A DNA stretch of 64,000 nucleotides from Diabrotica undecimpunctata (GCF_040954645.1 NC_092808.1:84327389-84391388), one strand, 5' to 3'. Shown: positions 1-10,624, counted from the first letter of the stretch. The notes: generated by a model not told the origin, from the letters alone. A program made the numbers and translations.

Positions 1-171
1 AGACGTCTTCGAGTACGAGTACCCCGTCCAAACAACTTGGCTGAACTTACAGCGGCTCTTCAAGAAATATGGGACCAATTGGATCAATTTGATATCCAGA
101 GGTTAATTACCTCAATGCCTAGACGTGTACAGGCTGTTATAAGGGCCCGAGGGGGAAACACTAGATATTGA
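1..171 (+). pseudogene. Tc1-like transposase, C-terminal end
   Basis: The first reading frame is open from base 1 to a TGA at 169-171 and ends in the residues SMPRRVQAVIRARGG followed by NTRY. That tail (LxxSMPRRxxAVIxARGGxTRY) is the standard C-terminus of Tc1-type DDE transposases. Only 56 codons lie inside the window; the catalytic part is beyond the left edge, so it cannot be judged whether the gene is intact. Transcription runs toward a terminal repeat about 200 bases downstream, as expected for a whole Tc1 element. Confidence 0.85.
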
Positions 172-359
172 TTTATTATCAATGTTTTTCTTAATTTCAG
201 AAAGTTTTGAATATTCTTGTATTTTTGAGTTTTGGCGTATGTCTCTATAAATAAATGATTTTTTTGGATAATCTGTAAAAACTATTTTAATTTAACATAT
301 ACTTTTACACATATACCTGATTTAAAACTAATATCTTCAAACGTTTTCTTTTTTCAGCA

Positions 360-398
360 AATAATACCCATGGATCGATTTTTTTGCACCTGAGTGTA
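360..398 (+). mobile_element. Right terminal repeat of the Tc1-like element
   Basis: Read on the minus strand this is TA followed by CACTCAGGTGCAAAAAAATC, the kind of terminus used by Tc1/mariner elements that duplicate TA. It lies where the 3' end should be relative to the transposase tail at 1-171. The element end is placed at 396 with the TA at 397-398. The left repeat is outside the window, so the inverted match cannot be verified here. Confidence 0.65.
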
Positions 399-817
399 GA
401 TCCCTTTAATGTTTTTAAAATTTTCTTACATAGGTCTGATAAATTTGCGTTTTACTTTCTGTGGTCATGTATTTATTTCTCTATATATTATGTTCCCTGA
501 TATTCTTGCGGATTTTTTATTTTATTTTTACTTTATTCATTTTACTTCTTCAGCTCGATATCTCTACCCCTAAGTAATTAAAATTTATAACTTGATTTAT
601 AATATAATCATAAAACATAACGAAAGATTGTGCAAACTTTGCATATTACGTCTTTTCGCTACTACGTTTACCACAGGATATCTTTAGAATAGGTTGTGTT
701 CATTTTTAGCTCATCAGTACAGGATCATCTGTATAACAGGGTATTTTTTGGCAACGTTTGGTCATCTTAAATGCTGAATTAAGTTTGTCTACACTTTCAA
801 CTATTTTTGTTCCATTA
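399..817. other. No gene seen
   Basis: AT-rich sequence between the Tc1-like end and the piggyBac-like element. Short open frames only; no protein family or repeat recognised. Confidence 0.5.
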
Positions 818-1596
818 TTAACCTTTCGTGCTTTAACAGTGGAGGCGGACTATGAGTCCGCATACCTGTTTTTGCACGAGAAAAGCGTAGTATATAGTAC
901 ATATGACTTTTTTGGGCACAAGCATTGTAAATTATTATTATATTTATTTTACTATTAAAAAGTAAATATACAAAAATAAATAAACAATATTAGTTAGGTA
1001 TTGTTTTCAACCATATTATAAGAATAACATTCTGCACATACAAAAGTTTACTGTTCAAGGCACACGAATTTGGCATATTTTTTACACGAGAAACAACGTG
1101 TAACTTACGAGTTACCAAGTTTACTGTCCTTGTGATGTATGTGATATAGGAGGGGGGGGGGTTATTTTGCACTTTTACTTTTTCATCTTTTTCAACCAAG
1201 TAAGGTTATTGAGGACTTCTACATCCTCATCTTCAGTTTTATTTTCAGAATCAGAATATAATAATTCTCTTCGATGTCTTTTTCGTTGTCGTTCACTACC
1301 TCTTCATTATGTTAATCTTTACTGAGACAGTCTGACATTAGCCGCTGTAATCGTTCTTGCTCTTTTTCGTATAATGCTACCTATAAGATAATTATATTAT
1401 TAGTCAATAAAAACAATTTTAAGCATACTGTGTTTTACCTTTTATAAAATCCAAGTAAAATACACCAAATCACTCACTTGTGTAAGTAGTAAGATATACT
1501 AAATACAGTCGTGACGTGATGAAGGAATACAGTGTGCGGCAGTGAAAAATTTTTTGATGCGGATTGTGAGTCCGCGCGCCAGTTATGAAAGGTTAA
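818..1596 (-). mobile_element. piggyBac-like element, internally deleted, TTAA flanks
   Basis: The element is bounded by TTAA at 818-821 and 1593-1596. Its ends are inverted copies beginning CCTTTC, and each end carries a 17-base palindrome, GCGGACTATGAGTCCGC at 845-861 and GCGGATTGTGAGTCCGC at 1559-1575. TTAA target duplication plus short inverted ends is diagnostic of piggyBac. The span between the TTAAs is only 771 bases, against about 2 kb or more for an autonomous copy, so most of the transposase is gone; only its C-terminal cysteine region survives (about 1020-1140, minus strand). Confidence 0.8.
1015..1145 (-). pseudogene. piggyBac transposase C-terminal zinc-binding remnant
   Basis: The minus strand reads VTRCFSCKKYAKFVCLEQ, one stop, then TFVCAECYS. 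The CxxC...C...CAxC spacing matches the cysteine-rich C-terminal domain of piggyBac-type transposases, which binds DNA at the element ends. It lies inside the TTAA-bounded element and reads toward its left end. A second upstream stop occurs in the same frame. Nothing of the DDD catalytic core is left, so it cannot be active. Confidence 0.65.
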
Positions 1597-1984
1597 GTGA
1601 AAGTATTCTAAGGATATCTGTCTGCCCGATACCAGATGAGAATTTAAGTCCTCCTGTTACACATTTTATCTGGTTTTATTATTAAAATGAAGTTGCTGCA
1701 CTGGGTATATATTGTGCTTGTTAACACTGGTTTGGTTTAATCATCCATTCCATGAAGCTACAGTTTGTTAAGGGCTTGCTAAAAGATCTATGAAACATTT
1801 ATAGTTACATCGACTTCTTAAACTCTATGGATTTGTCTATCTGTTAGCGTAGTAAATATTGTATCCATGGTGGATCTAATTGGGTGATCCTTGCTGTTCT
1901 TAGCAGATTCCTACCTTAACAGTTATTTTATTTTGTTAGTTATTTTTCAATTTCTGGGCCTTCATACTTTATATATAATAGAGC

Positions 1985-2340
1985 AGTTTTTAAAATACCT
2001 ATTTTAAAAACGATTTCCGAAGTGGAAATTGAAATGTCTATAAAGCAGTTTATTTGAAGTATTATCTGTTTCTGGCTATTTTTAGTTCTTTAATTTGTAT
2101 ATGGTTGCTTTTGCTTCTTCTGGTGTAACGTTTGGCTTTTGTTTGAATGAAGACGATGGGTTTTCAGTTTTTATATTACTATTGATTTCGTTGTTATTAC
2201 CGTACAGATTTTCAAAGTATTTTGCTTATGTTTCCTGATTTATCGTATTTATCACTACTTTCTAGTTGACTGGTTTCTTCCTCTCGTATATCTGGTGTCA
2301 GAGTTTTTCCTGACCTTCGTTTAGATTCAATATATAACAA
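1985..2340 (-). pseudogene. RTE-like LINE reverse transcriptase fragment (N-terminal part)
   Basis: Minus-strand frames read GKTLTPDIREEE near 2320 and then VTPEEAKATIYKLKN and NKLLYRHF at about 2060-2140. This is the order seen just before the RT palm of RTE/BovB-like LINEs: a linker, a short FENLYG-like stretch, then an EExxxAIxxLKNxKxxG-like helix. At least one frameshift and one stop are present. No endonuclease or palm motif is preserved, so assignment rests on this short pattern. Confidence 0.45.
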
Positions 2341-2344
2341 TTTT

Positions 2345-2985
2345 CCATGTCCATGAGATATTTTTACAATATGTTTGTTTTAAATTCTAAAAAACTTACC
2401 TAACCTGACCTTACCAAACCTAAATAAAAGTCTTTGCATGAAATTAACCTTAATCTTAATTTTATAATTTCTTCTCGCTCTGCTCATTTGTCTAAACTTT
2501 TTTTCTATTTAACCTCTAATAAGCCAGTGGCGTAATTATTAATAGTTTAATAGTTGTTTTATAGAATTTTTGTTTTCGTTATATTTGAATCTTTTTGTTA
2601 CACACGCATTGTATATATTACTATATATTTCCCGGTAGCGCTGTAAGAACGATTCTAAAAAGTTTAAAACTTACTTATCACAATCGTTCCACTGCCAAAA
2701 ATCATTATCCTAACTCTATCTTTAAACAAACATTCTAGATACTCTGTTTTGGTTTTGCTAATTTCTACACCTTTTTCAAGCGCTTTTTTTCTATGCTTTA
2801 ATTATATGCTCTTACGCTACTACCTTTTATGCTTCCTTCTACCATCACATTAACGTGTGTGCATTAAATACTAGGGAATATAAGTTTAAAATTCCACAAG
2901 AAAAATGAATTTCCTGTAGTCAGCTGTATACCATAAATTACAAATTTGTATTTAAAAATGCCTTTATAAAAAGTATAATAATATA
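2345..2985. other. No gene seen
   Basis: AT-rich stretch with stops in all frames. No domain, repeat unit or terminus recognised. Confidence 0.4.
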
Positions 2986-3330
2986 AAAGAACCTTTTCGG
3001 GCTACATCATAGAACGTCTTCGGAATGACTATTCCATCATCAGTGCTTTTACTAGGTATGAATGAGTGAAGGCGCTCATGTAAAACTCCTTTAAATATCG
3101 TTCAATTAATTTGAAACTACATTGTTGCTGATAATATGCTAGGATATTTGAATTTTAGATGAAATTTACGTTATGGCAATTCAAGACTCCTAAACTGGGG
3201 TTGCTGGCCCTGAGACGAAGTGTCTACGGGGACCGGTAAGTAACATCTCTCAGTTCATATTTCGGTGAACATTGTTGTAATTTTATACATTTCAACCGGT
3301 TCCCTGTAAAATTCTTCGTTTAGTAAACTA
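2985..3330 (-). mobile_element. Possible Penelope-like retroelement terminal region
   Basis: On the minus strand this contains CTGATGA, a GGAAT/ATTCC hairpin and GAAG (3018-3043), which is the conserved-core layout of a hammerhead ribozyme with one core change. Penelope-like elements are known to carry such ribozymes in their terminal repeats. No Penelope RT is recognisable in the window, so this is an inference from the RNA motif alone. Confidence 0.35.
3018..3043 (-). ncRNA. Hammerhead-ribozyme-like core (degenerate)
   Basis: Minus strand: CTGATGA, a T, then GGAAT-AGTC-ATTCC (perfect 5-bp stem II with 4-base loop), then GAAG where a canonical ribozyme has GAAA. A stem III and a UH cleavage site are not convincing, so cleavage activity is doubtful. 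Confidence 0.35.
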
Positions 3331-3559
3331 TCCAAATATTTTTTAATTGTAGTTTGACATGTTACTCATTCACTAGTATGTTATAGTTTTTATGTTGAAT
3401 AAGAGATTAAAGTCAAGAGTTAGGGAAGAGTTTTTTGAAACAGGTAAAGGCTGTATCGATAATGATGATAAAATTAGGTGTAGCGTAACATAAATCTCTT
3501 ACAAAAACGCAGCAATTCAATGCATTTATATTACCGTGCGGATGATGAACACAACTGCG

Positions 3560-3830
3560 GATTTGGTCAACGTCGTAAAGAGCCGTAAGCTGCAGTACTT
3601 GGGACAAATAATGAGAAATCAAGGCATAAACGAGCTACTTAAATGCATTTTGCAAGGTAAAATTAAAGGAAAAAGGGCTCCAGGACGAAGAAGAATATCC
3701 TGTCTTGCTAAACTGAGAGCATGGTATAGAAGGACCTCACCACATCTATTTCGTATAGCAACTAACAGAGTCATCATAGCCAGAATAATTGCCAACGTTC
3801 AGAAGGGACAGGCACCCTAAGAAGAATATT
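3560..3830 (+). pseudogene. RTE-like LINE, C-terminal end of ORF
   Basis: Reads SRKLQYLGQIMRNQG then LLKCILQGKIKGKRAPGRR and a tail with RIATNRVIIARIIANV before a TAA at about 3820. The same order (KLxYLGHIMRN, LILQGKIxGKRxPGRRRISW, LFRxAxxKVxIAxMIANI) recurs at 8.5, 18.2 and 29.6-29.9 kb, so these are copies of one LINE family whose 5' ends are truncated. After the stop comes CTAAGAAG, the start of the (AAG)n tail that closes these copies. A W is replaced by C in the RISW motif. Confidence 0.75.
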
Positions 3831-3834
3831 ATCG

Positions 3835-4130
3835 TTAAAAAAAATTCACGATGTCATTTCATAAAACTAAAAAAGCTTAGATAAGGGTAACAAAATGGTA
3901 TAAAATTAAACTGAATAACTGAGTAAATATGTTTAAGACATCGTCAAAGACTGAACAAAGGTTACCTAATGCTAAGTCACTTAGTGCTTAGTTCATGAAA
4001 AAAATAGCGAAAAAAAGTTTAAAGTAGGAGACAGATCAGACGATCTAAATTAAACATTTATTTAGTTAATGAAAAAGACAGAAAAGATTTTATTTCACGT
4101 TCAAAGCGTCTATGTATCTATTGATACGTA
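3835..4130. other. No gene seen
   Basis: AT-rich spacer between the LINE tail and the hammerhead-like motif; nothing recognised. Confidence 0.4.
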
Positions 4131-4154
4131 TTTCGCTTTAATAAAGCTCATCAG
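4106..4154 (-). ncRNA. Hammerhead-ribozyme-like motif
   Basis: Minus strand 4154 to 4131 reads CTGATGA, then GCTTTATTAAAGC (perfect 5-bp stem with 3-base loop), then GAAA: both invariant core strands of a hammerhead ribozyme flanking a clean stem II. It continues TAC-GTATC-AATA-GATAC-ATA, a plausible stem III. The expected U at position 16.1 next to the cleavage site appears to be G, so the copy may be inactive. Such ribozymes are typical of Penelope-like retroelement terminal repeats. Confidence 0.55.
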
Positions 4155-4700
4155 AATAGTTATTCATAGCCGTTTAGTTCTTTATAAATGCTTATAAACC
4201 CGAGCCATACAATGTTTCCAAAAATGGAAATATATTCACAAAAAGTGATTACAGTTAAAGAATTGAAGAAAGTTTTAAAGTCGCTCAACAATTTAATGAA
4301 GACTATATGTTTTCTATTCCACATTTTATGAATTAACTTTTTATATAATTTAATACAGGTTTAAGCTAACAATTTCTTACCAGTATCTTCTAAAATCATT
4401 TTTTTTTTGTTGAAAGACAAATTACATTGTGTTTGCGAAATCCACACTCTGCTAGGTTAAAACATATTGTAGCAATCGAAAAGAGAAATGTACAATGCTG
4501 CGAATTCCAATTTTCGATATGTTTGTAAGCAGCATTCGCATACAAAGCGGTATCTCTACTACTTCCTAAGGGAATCTTTTGGAGAAAATACAAATGCTCC
4601 ATTTTAAACTAAGCTTCTTATTTATATTCACACAATATAAGGTGGAAAAAGAGTAGTTGAGTTTTGTTGGAAGTCAATAAACAAAAATAAATTGGATGAT
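4155..4700. other. No gene seen
   Basis: AT-rich, no conserved domain, terminus or repeat recognised. Confidence 0.4.
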
Positions 4701-4701
4701 A

Positions 4702-4843
<142 letters not shown>

Positions 4844-4849
4844 GTCAGA

Positions 4850-5260
4850 GTGACTTCAAAATAAGTTTACTATTTGCAATTAAGCCTCAGTGGCAATACT
4901 ATAAGGAACCTGTATAAGGCGAGTAAAAAATGATTAAAATGACGTTATAGATAATAAATTTATTCATTCCCCAATTTTCCCCATCAACATGAACATGAAC
5001 ATGAATATGAACATGGATCACTAGTATAAGAATTTATATTTTTTTATTAATATCAATATCGTAAAGGCCCAGGAGGAGGTAGGACGTAAACAATGTCATA
5101 TTCAGTTCCAAAATAATTTTCTGTAACTTAACTAAAGACAATTTTAGAAACAAAAGTACTCTAGAAATCAGAAACTGAAATATTCCTTTATTTACAAAAC
5201 AACAGTCACTTTTACTACCTGGGTCATTAGCGGCACCAGTTATTAGATTATATTAAATTA
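4850..5260. other. No gene seen
   Basis: AT-rich. Contains a short run of the hexamer-like repeat ACATGA near 4985-5015. Nothing else recognised. Confidence 0.4.
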
Positions 5261-5264
5261 TATA

Positions 5265-6240
5265 AAGGTGTATCGTTCATAAAGGTATTTCAGTTTTTGA
5301 TATTTAAATTTTAAGCTAATACTGTTTTTAAGTCTCTGGAAATATTATTATTTTGTCTCTTCACTGTATATTTTTCACATTCTGTTAGCAGATGTTTAAC
5401 AGTAATGTTGACTTGACAGTATTTACACACTGGAATGTCGTCCTTAGTCAGGTACTAATAAGTAATATTGATATGACCTTTTTAGGTCTACTAGGGGTCA
5501 TGAGTTCACTATCGATTTAAATTCTTTTAATTTAGATTTCGATTTTGATGCTATTACTAATTTTGTCGTGTACTTTTTTTTTTGACGAACTGTTTTCTAT
5601 CACTGGAGGTAGTCTTTGACATTATTATAGCACGATCATTTTAAGTAGCTTTTCTTACTTGGAGAACCCACATAAAAGGGCTTGTTATAAATATATGCCA
5701 TATTATACTTAAATAAATATTTGTTTTGATGTATTTGGCATTTTTTTTTAATATCTCTAGCTTCTGCTCGACGTCTTTTTTTTTCTCGACAGTATCATTT
5801 AGTGCTGTGATGTTTTTTATTGAAAGCTCTTTTATATGTTTCGGTAGACACCACCGTGGTAAAGGTTTCGGATAATTTAGTGTTTTTGTTTTTTCAATAT
5901 GATTTTCTGCTATTTTGTTGATTATTGATGTGAAGGTATCTAGGTTTTTATCCATGTCATTAATACATTTTATATTGTTCAGCTCATTATTACGTATTTT
6001 CCCAAATTTTTCCAGTCGGCACGTTTAATATTGCATTTCGATAGAGCTTTAGCAATTTTGCAATATTCGATTTTTTTGATGTGAAAAAGCAATTTTAATG
6101 AGTTAGTGGTGACTTCTGTATATTTACGGTATAGCGTGCCATTTTAGAGTTGGGGATAACGGTGGATCACATAACGATATATCAATGCTAAATATTAAAT
6201 TCCACAATTTGGCCTCTAGCGTTATTTTTCGTTGAACTCC
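5265..6240 (-). pseudogene. I/R1-type LINE ORF2, internally deleted
   Basis: Two pieces on the minus strand belong to one LINE. The part at 5300-5470 reads DDIPVCKYCQ, then TVKHLLTECEKY and a short tail; this CxxC...H...C knuckle with a HLLxECxxY motif is the C-terminus found after RNase H in I/R1-group ORF2 proteins. The part at 5640-6240 matches the linker between endonuclease and RT: a decayed SIDISLCDPPL stretch resembling the endonuclease end, then a run of lysine-rich helices around TLNYPKPLPRW. RT and RNase H are missing between them, so an internal deletion has joined the two. Stops and frameshifts are frequent. Confidence 0.5.
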
Positions 6241-6244
6241 ATAT

Positions 6245-7840
6245 AGACTTGTGTTAATTAAAACGGCAAAAAATAATACGATGGCTAAAATTTGTTACAG
6301 TAGGTTACTAAACTGTCTATTAAACAAAAATATTTGATCGGTGGTAAAATTCCTGAGAAAGATAATTTAGTTTCTGACTTCATAAAGTACTTTATTTTTC
6401 AAATTGTATGTTGTCTTTTGACAAAAAATTATTTTCTATTTGATTATGCCATTGTTTACATTTCACCGAGTATTCTGCCTTAAATTGTGCTATTTAAACA
6501 GTAACAGTTTAACAAATTACTATAGCATCTAAAGTAAACTGCTAGTATTATTCCTTTAGAAACGAAATTAAGAATTTTGGGGTAAGCCGGAATAAGAACA
6601 TTCATCGCGCTGTTTTTTCTCCTACTGTTTCTTTTCTTTACCTTCTCCCAAACATGCGATCTGTACAATGTTTTGATGTAACAGTGTTTTGTGTCATCGT
6701 CTTTTATTATTATTATCAGTGAAATGTCCGTCAAGGGTAAATTTACTTGAGAGTCCTTTTGGGATTGCTTTTATGTTAGAAGTCGTTACGGCTTAACTCG
6801 TGCACTTTGTAAGGTTTGTCATTACTGTTATTTAAAATATTTTGGCAGTTTTCAGTGCCATTGTATACTTAAATGGCAAGTATGTTGGTCATTGGTTAAC
6901 AGTTATCTCTTTCTTTATTATTGAGTGAGCTGCACTTCCCTTGTTTTAGGTAAAACCTTTAATCAGAAATTTATGTTTAATTGATTTTATGTTTGCCAAT
7001 ATTGTAACCGCCTATTTGTACATGGCCATCATGTAGTTGTTTTTTTTCTGCCTGCAACAGTATTAACACAACGTAAGTAGTTGAACACACAGCTTGCTAT
7101 GTATGTGACTCTACGTTTTTCTACTAGATAATCCTGCATAAAGTGTACCACTGCACAATTTTGTCGCTCTTCAGTTTAGCAATCTTAAAATTATAGACAA
7201 ATGTAATAAGAGAATGGCGCTTTCCACTACAGAAAAGAAAGCACTGTCGGAAAACATAGATTTTAACGATGGAAAAATCAATTGTTTATCATTCTGCTTT
7301 TTTTGTTTAGACAAGTCTTGTTTTAAAATATCATTTTTATATTTCATACGGTAATACTTTGTGTTACTGTGTTACTGTAAATGAGACAAAATTCGCTTTG
7401 GTGCATTTTGGGTTTTAGAAAATGGCCGTATGATTAAAAAATAGCTCTGTGTTGGCGGTAGCTCAATCCTGGGAGGTTGGCCTTCCTCTGTTCTTTCAGG
7501 TAATCCCTGTAAATTTCAAAGCTGGATTTGTGATTAATATAATTCTGTGAACTTTCACAGCTCTTATAATGACTTGGAAACCTTGGAATTTTTTCTTAAC
7601 TTCGTTTCCATGCTTTCATCTCATTTTTTTACCCAATAAACCTATGTTTATGTATGTTTTTTATGGCTGTACGAATTTATCAATTAGACAGGTCAAAAGT
7701 GGTATTAAAAAATTTTTGCAGCTGCAATTTTTTACCTATGTTCATTCCCTCGTTGCACATCTCTCCCGTTTGCTAAAATATTAATAATAAATGCAAACCA
7801 GATTATCTGTCAAGAGTTAAGTTCTAGGATAATGAACAAT
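6245..7840. other. No gene seen
   Basis: About 1.6 kb of AT-rich sequence with only short unrelated open frames. I find no known transposon domain, terminal repeat or RNA gene in it. Confidence 0.4.
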
Positions 7841-7842
7841 AT

Positions 7843-7853
7843 TACTCTCTCTC

Positions 7854-7887
<34 letters not shown>

Positions 7888-7895
7888 GCTCTCTC
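7843..7895. repeat. (CT)n microsatellite
   Basis: CT dinucleotide repeat with two GC interruptions (CTCGCTCT), immediately downstream (minus sense) of the LINE C-terminus at 7.9 kb. Confidence 0.95.
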
Positions 7896-7899
7896 CACT

Positions 7900-8340
7900 G
7901 CCCTCTCTCCCTCCAATGACGCTACATCCCACTCGTGAATTGGTGTTTTTCAAACTATGCCTCTAACCTTGCCGGTCCCGCGCCGATCTTCTCCAGTTTC
8001 TAAGGTCTAGCAAATTTTGCGCGTCCACTGCCATTTCATCGTCCCACCTTTTTCGTAAGTTTCCTTTTGGTCTTGCGCTCTGCATTTTATTATCTTGGGC
8101 ACTTTTCGGCAATCTTTTGATCTTCATTTGCTTTGTTTCGCTTTACTGTTCTTCTCTGAATTTTTGGTTTATCTGTTTCACCCATGTTGAATGTCACTCC
8201 CAGATATGTAATACTTTCTACAGATTTATTACCGTGTTCTTATTCAACTCTGCGTCTTTTTCCCTTAGCTCTTGCCTGTATAAGCTTTTTTAGCTATTGA
8301 ATATTTATTTCCAGTCCGGTCTTTTTTGTCTGGGTTTATG

Positions 8341-8342
<2 letters not shown>
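7900..8342 (-). pseudogene. RTE-like LINE: end of RT domain plus C-terminus
   Basis: Minus-strand frames read KTGLEIN, then SVESITYLGVTFNMGE with DKPKIQRR, the RT thumb side of RTE-like LINEs (xxGLxINxxKTK...YLGxxI). After a frameshift and a deletion the frame resumes with LRKRWDDEMAVDAQNLLD, then NWRRSARDRQG and RHSLKNTNSRVGCSVI, the standard C-terminal W..xARDRxxWR region. Its missing upstream half is found at 10.30-10.62 kb, so this is one LINE split by the insertion at 8,343-10,297. Confidence 0.7.
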
Positions 8343-8415
<73 letters not shown>

Positions 8416-8436
8416 TTATATAAGATATATAAGAGT

Positions 8437-8518
<82 letters not shown>
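8343..8518. repeat. (TA)n microsatellite
   Basis: About 175 bases of TA repeat with a short interrupted core near 8411-8445. It sits at the left junction of the insertion that splits the minus-strand LINE. Confidence 0.95.
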
Positions 8519-8519
<1 letters not shown>

Positions 8520-8522
<3 letters not shown>

Positions 8523-8812
8523 TGAGAGGCGTAAACTAGAAAATCTTGGACATATAATCAGAGGACCAAGATATGAGTTTCTTCGGCTAATTCTCAACGG
8601 TAAAATCGAAGGAAAGAAATGGATAGGACGAAAGAAACTCTCTTGGTTAAGGAATTTGCGGCAGTGGACAGGTTTGACAGCGGACCAATTGGTACACGTA
8701 GCGCAAGACCGAGATCAGTATAACAATAGACTACCATGCTTATAATAATATATTATAAGCATGGTAGTCGCCGACGTTCCGTAGGGATATGGCACTCTAA
8801 GAAGAAGAAGAT
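8520..8812 (+). pseudogene. RTE-like LINE C-terminus (same family as 3.6 and 29.6 kb)
   Basis: Plus strand reads [19 protein letters not shown], then [20 protein letters not shown] and [13 protein letters not shown]. The family motif order is clear. Near the end the reading frame runs into a perfect 17-bp palindrome (8729-8769) after which the sequence VVADVP and the closing GGCACTCTAAGAAGAAGAAG tail resume, so the palindrome is a local rearrangement inside the LINE end. The copy is 5'-truncated at the (TA)n tract. Confidence 0.75.
8729..8769. repeat. Perfect palindrome, 17-bp arms
   Basis: GACTACCATGCTTATAA at 8729-8745 is repeated inverted at 8753-8769 around a 7-base spacer TAATATA. It interrupts the LINE coding end. 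Confidence 0.9.
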
Positions 8813-9233
8813 ATATATGTATATATATATTGTTATGATATGTAAAATCGAGAAAAATATTGGTTTGTTTAAAATATTTCAAATTTCCAAAAACATTAAA
8901 ATAATTCAGAAAGTATAACCAACAAACATTTCGAAGAAGGAAAGTTATTAAATTCTTGGATTACCTGTACTAAACACAATGTAAGCTATACATAAATTAT
9001 TTCTTCGTTATACTTGAGTGACCCGCATAATTTTAAGTGAAATCCAAAGATAATTGAACCGGGTTTTCCAAATATATTAATGCAGTGATTAAAGACAATA
9101 AAAGAGATATTAGAAAGAGGTTTTTGTTAGTTTTTAAGAATTATAGAAAAATATTATTTGTAAATAAGTTTTAGGAAATTTTATAATTATAGGTAAAAAT
9201 TTGTTTGTTATCGAAATGAAAAAATGGGGGAAT

Positions 9234-10204
9234 TGTGACGAGTTTTGATTGGCGGAGATTGAAAAAGGTGGGATAGGTATGTAGGAATGAAAGTTTAGCT
9301 AGATTTAGGAGAGAAAAAAGATAATCAGTTGGTTTTCCAAGTCTGTAAGACGAACAGTGATTGTTCTCTGGCGGTTCCCGAAATGTAGCAAGCAGTAGTG
9401 TTGAATGTTAGTGAGTTTTTGTGGAGTTAGTGTATCTGACAGAAGCTGAAGCAGCAAAATATTGTAAGTCATATTTCTCTACTTATATTCCAAGAGTCAC
9501 TGTTCAGGCCAACGAGAGATTCAGTTTATCGTAAAGAGAAGATATTCCAAGAGTCATTTTTCACTCGGGCCAACGAGAGATTCAGTTTATCGAGAGGAGA
9601 AAGGCTATCATAATTTGAATGATTTGTGCTTTTGAAGGAGATCATTAAGGACGATATACTTGCAACAATCTGTTGTAAGATTGCTGATTACATAGGTAGC
9701 GGTTGAGAGGAGATAATATAGTCTACAAGGAACAAGGATTTGGACCACTCATCATCAGAGAGAGATATTTTTGTTTTCTGCAGTTTTTTTTCTTTTATTG
9801 ATAACACAATTTTTACACTTAATTTAGAAAGGATATAAATATTTTGATTAGGAGAGTTAGAATAGTTTGGGATTTTGAGATTTCAATTAATATTGTTTGT
9901 ACCATTAATTTTGATTGTTCACGTAAGTAGAACAAAATTTTGAGAATCATTATATGAGATTTGTTTATTGAAAACTTTTGAGTGTGAATTTATTTCATTA
10001 TTTTTATTTCAATATATAGTGTTAGATCATATGTGTTTTTTATTATTCCGGTATTCTTTGGACCTTACCTTTCACATGTAATAGCATAGATATGGAAGCA
10101 CGAATTTAACCCTGAGATCAAAGAATTAAAAATTGTGATAGAGTCATAATCATATCATTTAAATAATCTTAATTAATCAAAAAATTAATTAGCTAATTAT
10201 TGCT
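9234..10204 (+). mobile_element. Candidate solo LTR (Gypsy-like), uncertain
   Basis: Non-coding stretch starting TGTGACGAG and ending just before TTGGCGCACCAAG at 10,204, which resembles the TGGCGC start of a primer-binding site next to an LTR. It holds a two-copy tandem repeat of about 55 bases (9488-9590, each with CCAACGAGAGATTCAG), a frequent feature of LTR U3 regions. The right edge lacks a clear CA and no second copy or pol gene is present, so this could also be untranslated sequence of another element. Confidence 0.3.
9486..9592. repeat. Two-copy tandem repeat, ~55-bp unit
   Basis: TATTCCAAGAGTCA...GGCCAACGAGAGATTCAG...TTTATCG occurs twice in a row with small differences between the copies. 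Confidence 0.85.
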
Positions 10205-10229
10205 TGGCGCACCAAGACTTTAAATATCG

Positions 10230-10233
<4 letters not shown>

Positions 10234-10297
<64 letters not shown>
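10234..10297. repeat. (TA)n microsatellite
   Basis: About 64 bases of TA repeat at the right junction of the insertion that splits the RTE-like LINE. Confidence 0.95.
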
Positions 10298-10300
<3 letters not shown>

Positions 10301-10620
10301 TATTTTTGTCGCCTCTTCTGTTCTGCAAAATATAATGCTGATGTCATCGGTATGGGCGGAAATATGTATTAATTTATTTGGTACATTATTTCTTCCCATA
10401 TTTAGCTATCTTATCGCCTATCGAGAATCAGGTTAAATACTGTCGATGCCAGCCCATCTCCTTGCTTTAATCCTTTGACTATTGAAATTTTTTTTCAGTG
10501 AGCTCATTTTGTACTCTGACAGTTGCTCTTGGTGAGTCTATTGTTGCTTTTACTGGTCGGAAGCTTTCATGTCATATTTTTTTTAATTCGATGTCCAATA
10601 ATCAAATTTATTAAAAAAAA
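10298..10620 (-). pseudogene. RTE-like LINE: RT palm region
   Basis: Minus strand reads KATIDSPRATVRVQNELTEK, then (after frameshifts) INTYFRP or, in another frame, NKLIHISAHTDDISIIF followed by RTEEATKII. The A-x-T-DD-I segment corresponds to the YADD box of RT and the preceding ARVRVxxExxxxF to the RT segment before the GxxQGD box. It stops at the (TA)n tract and is continued by KTGLEIN at 8.34 kb, with about 20 residues missing. Confidence 0.65.
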
Positions 10621-10624
10621 CGGT

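Noticed and set aside
6480..6734. 84-codon minus-strand frame as a gene
   Set aside because: No domain, no conserved motif and no promoter or splice signal seen.
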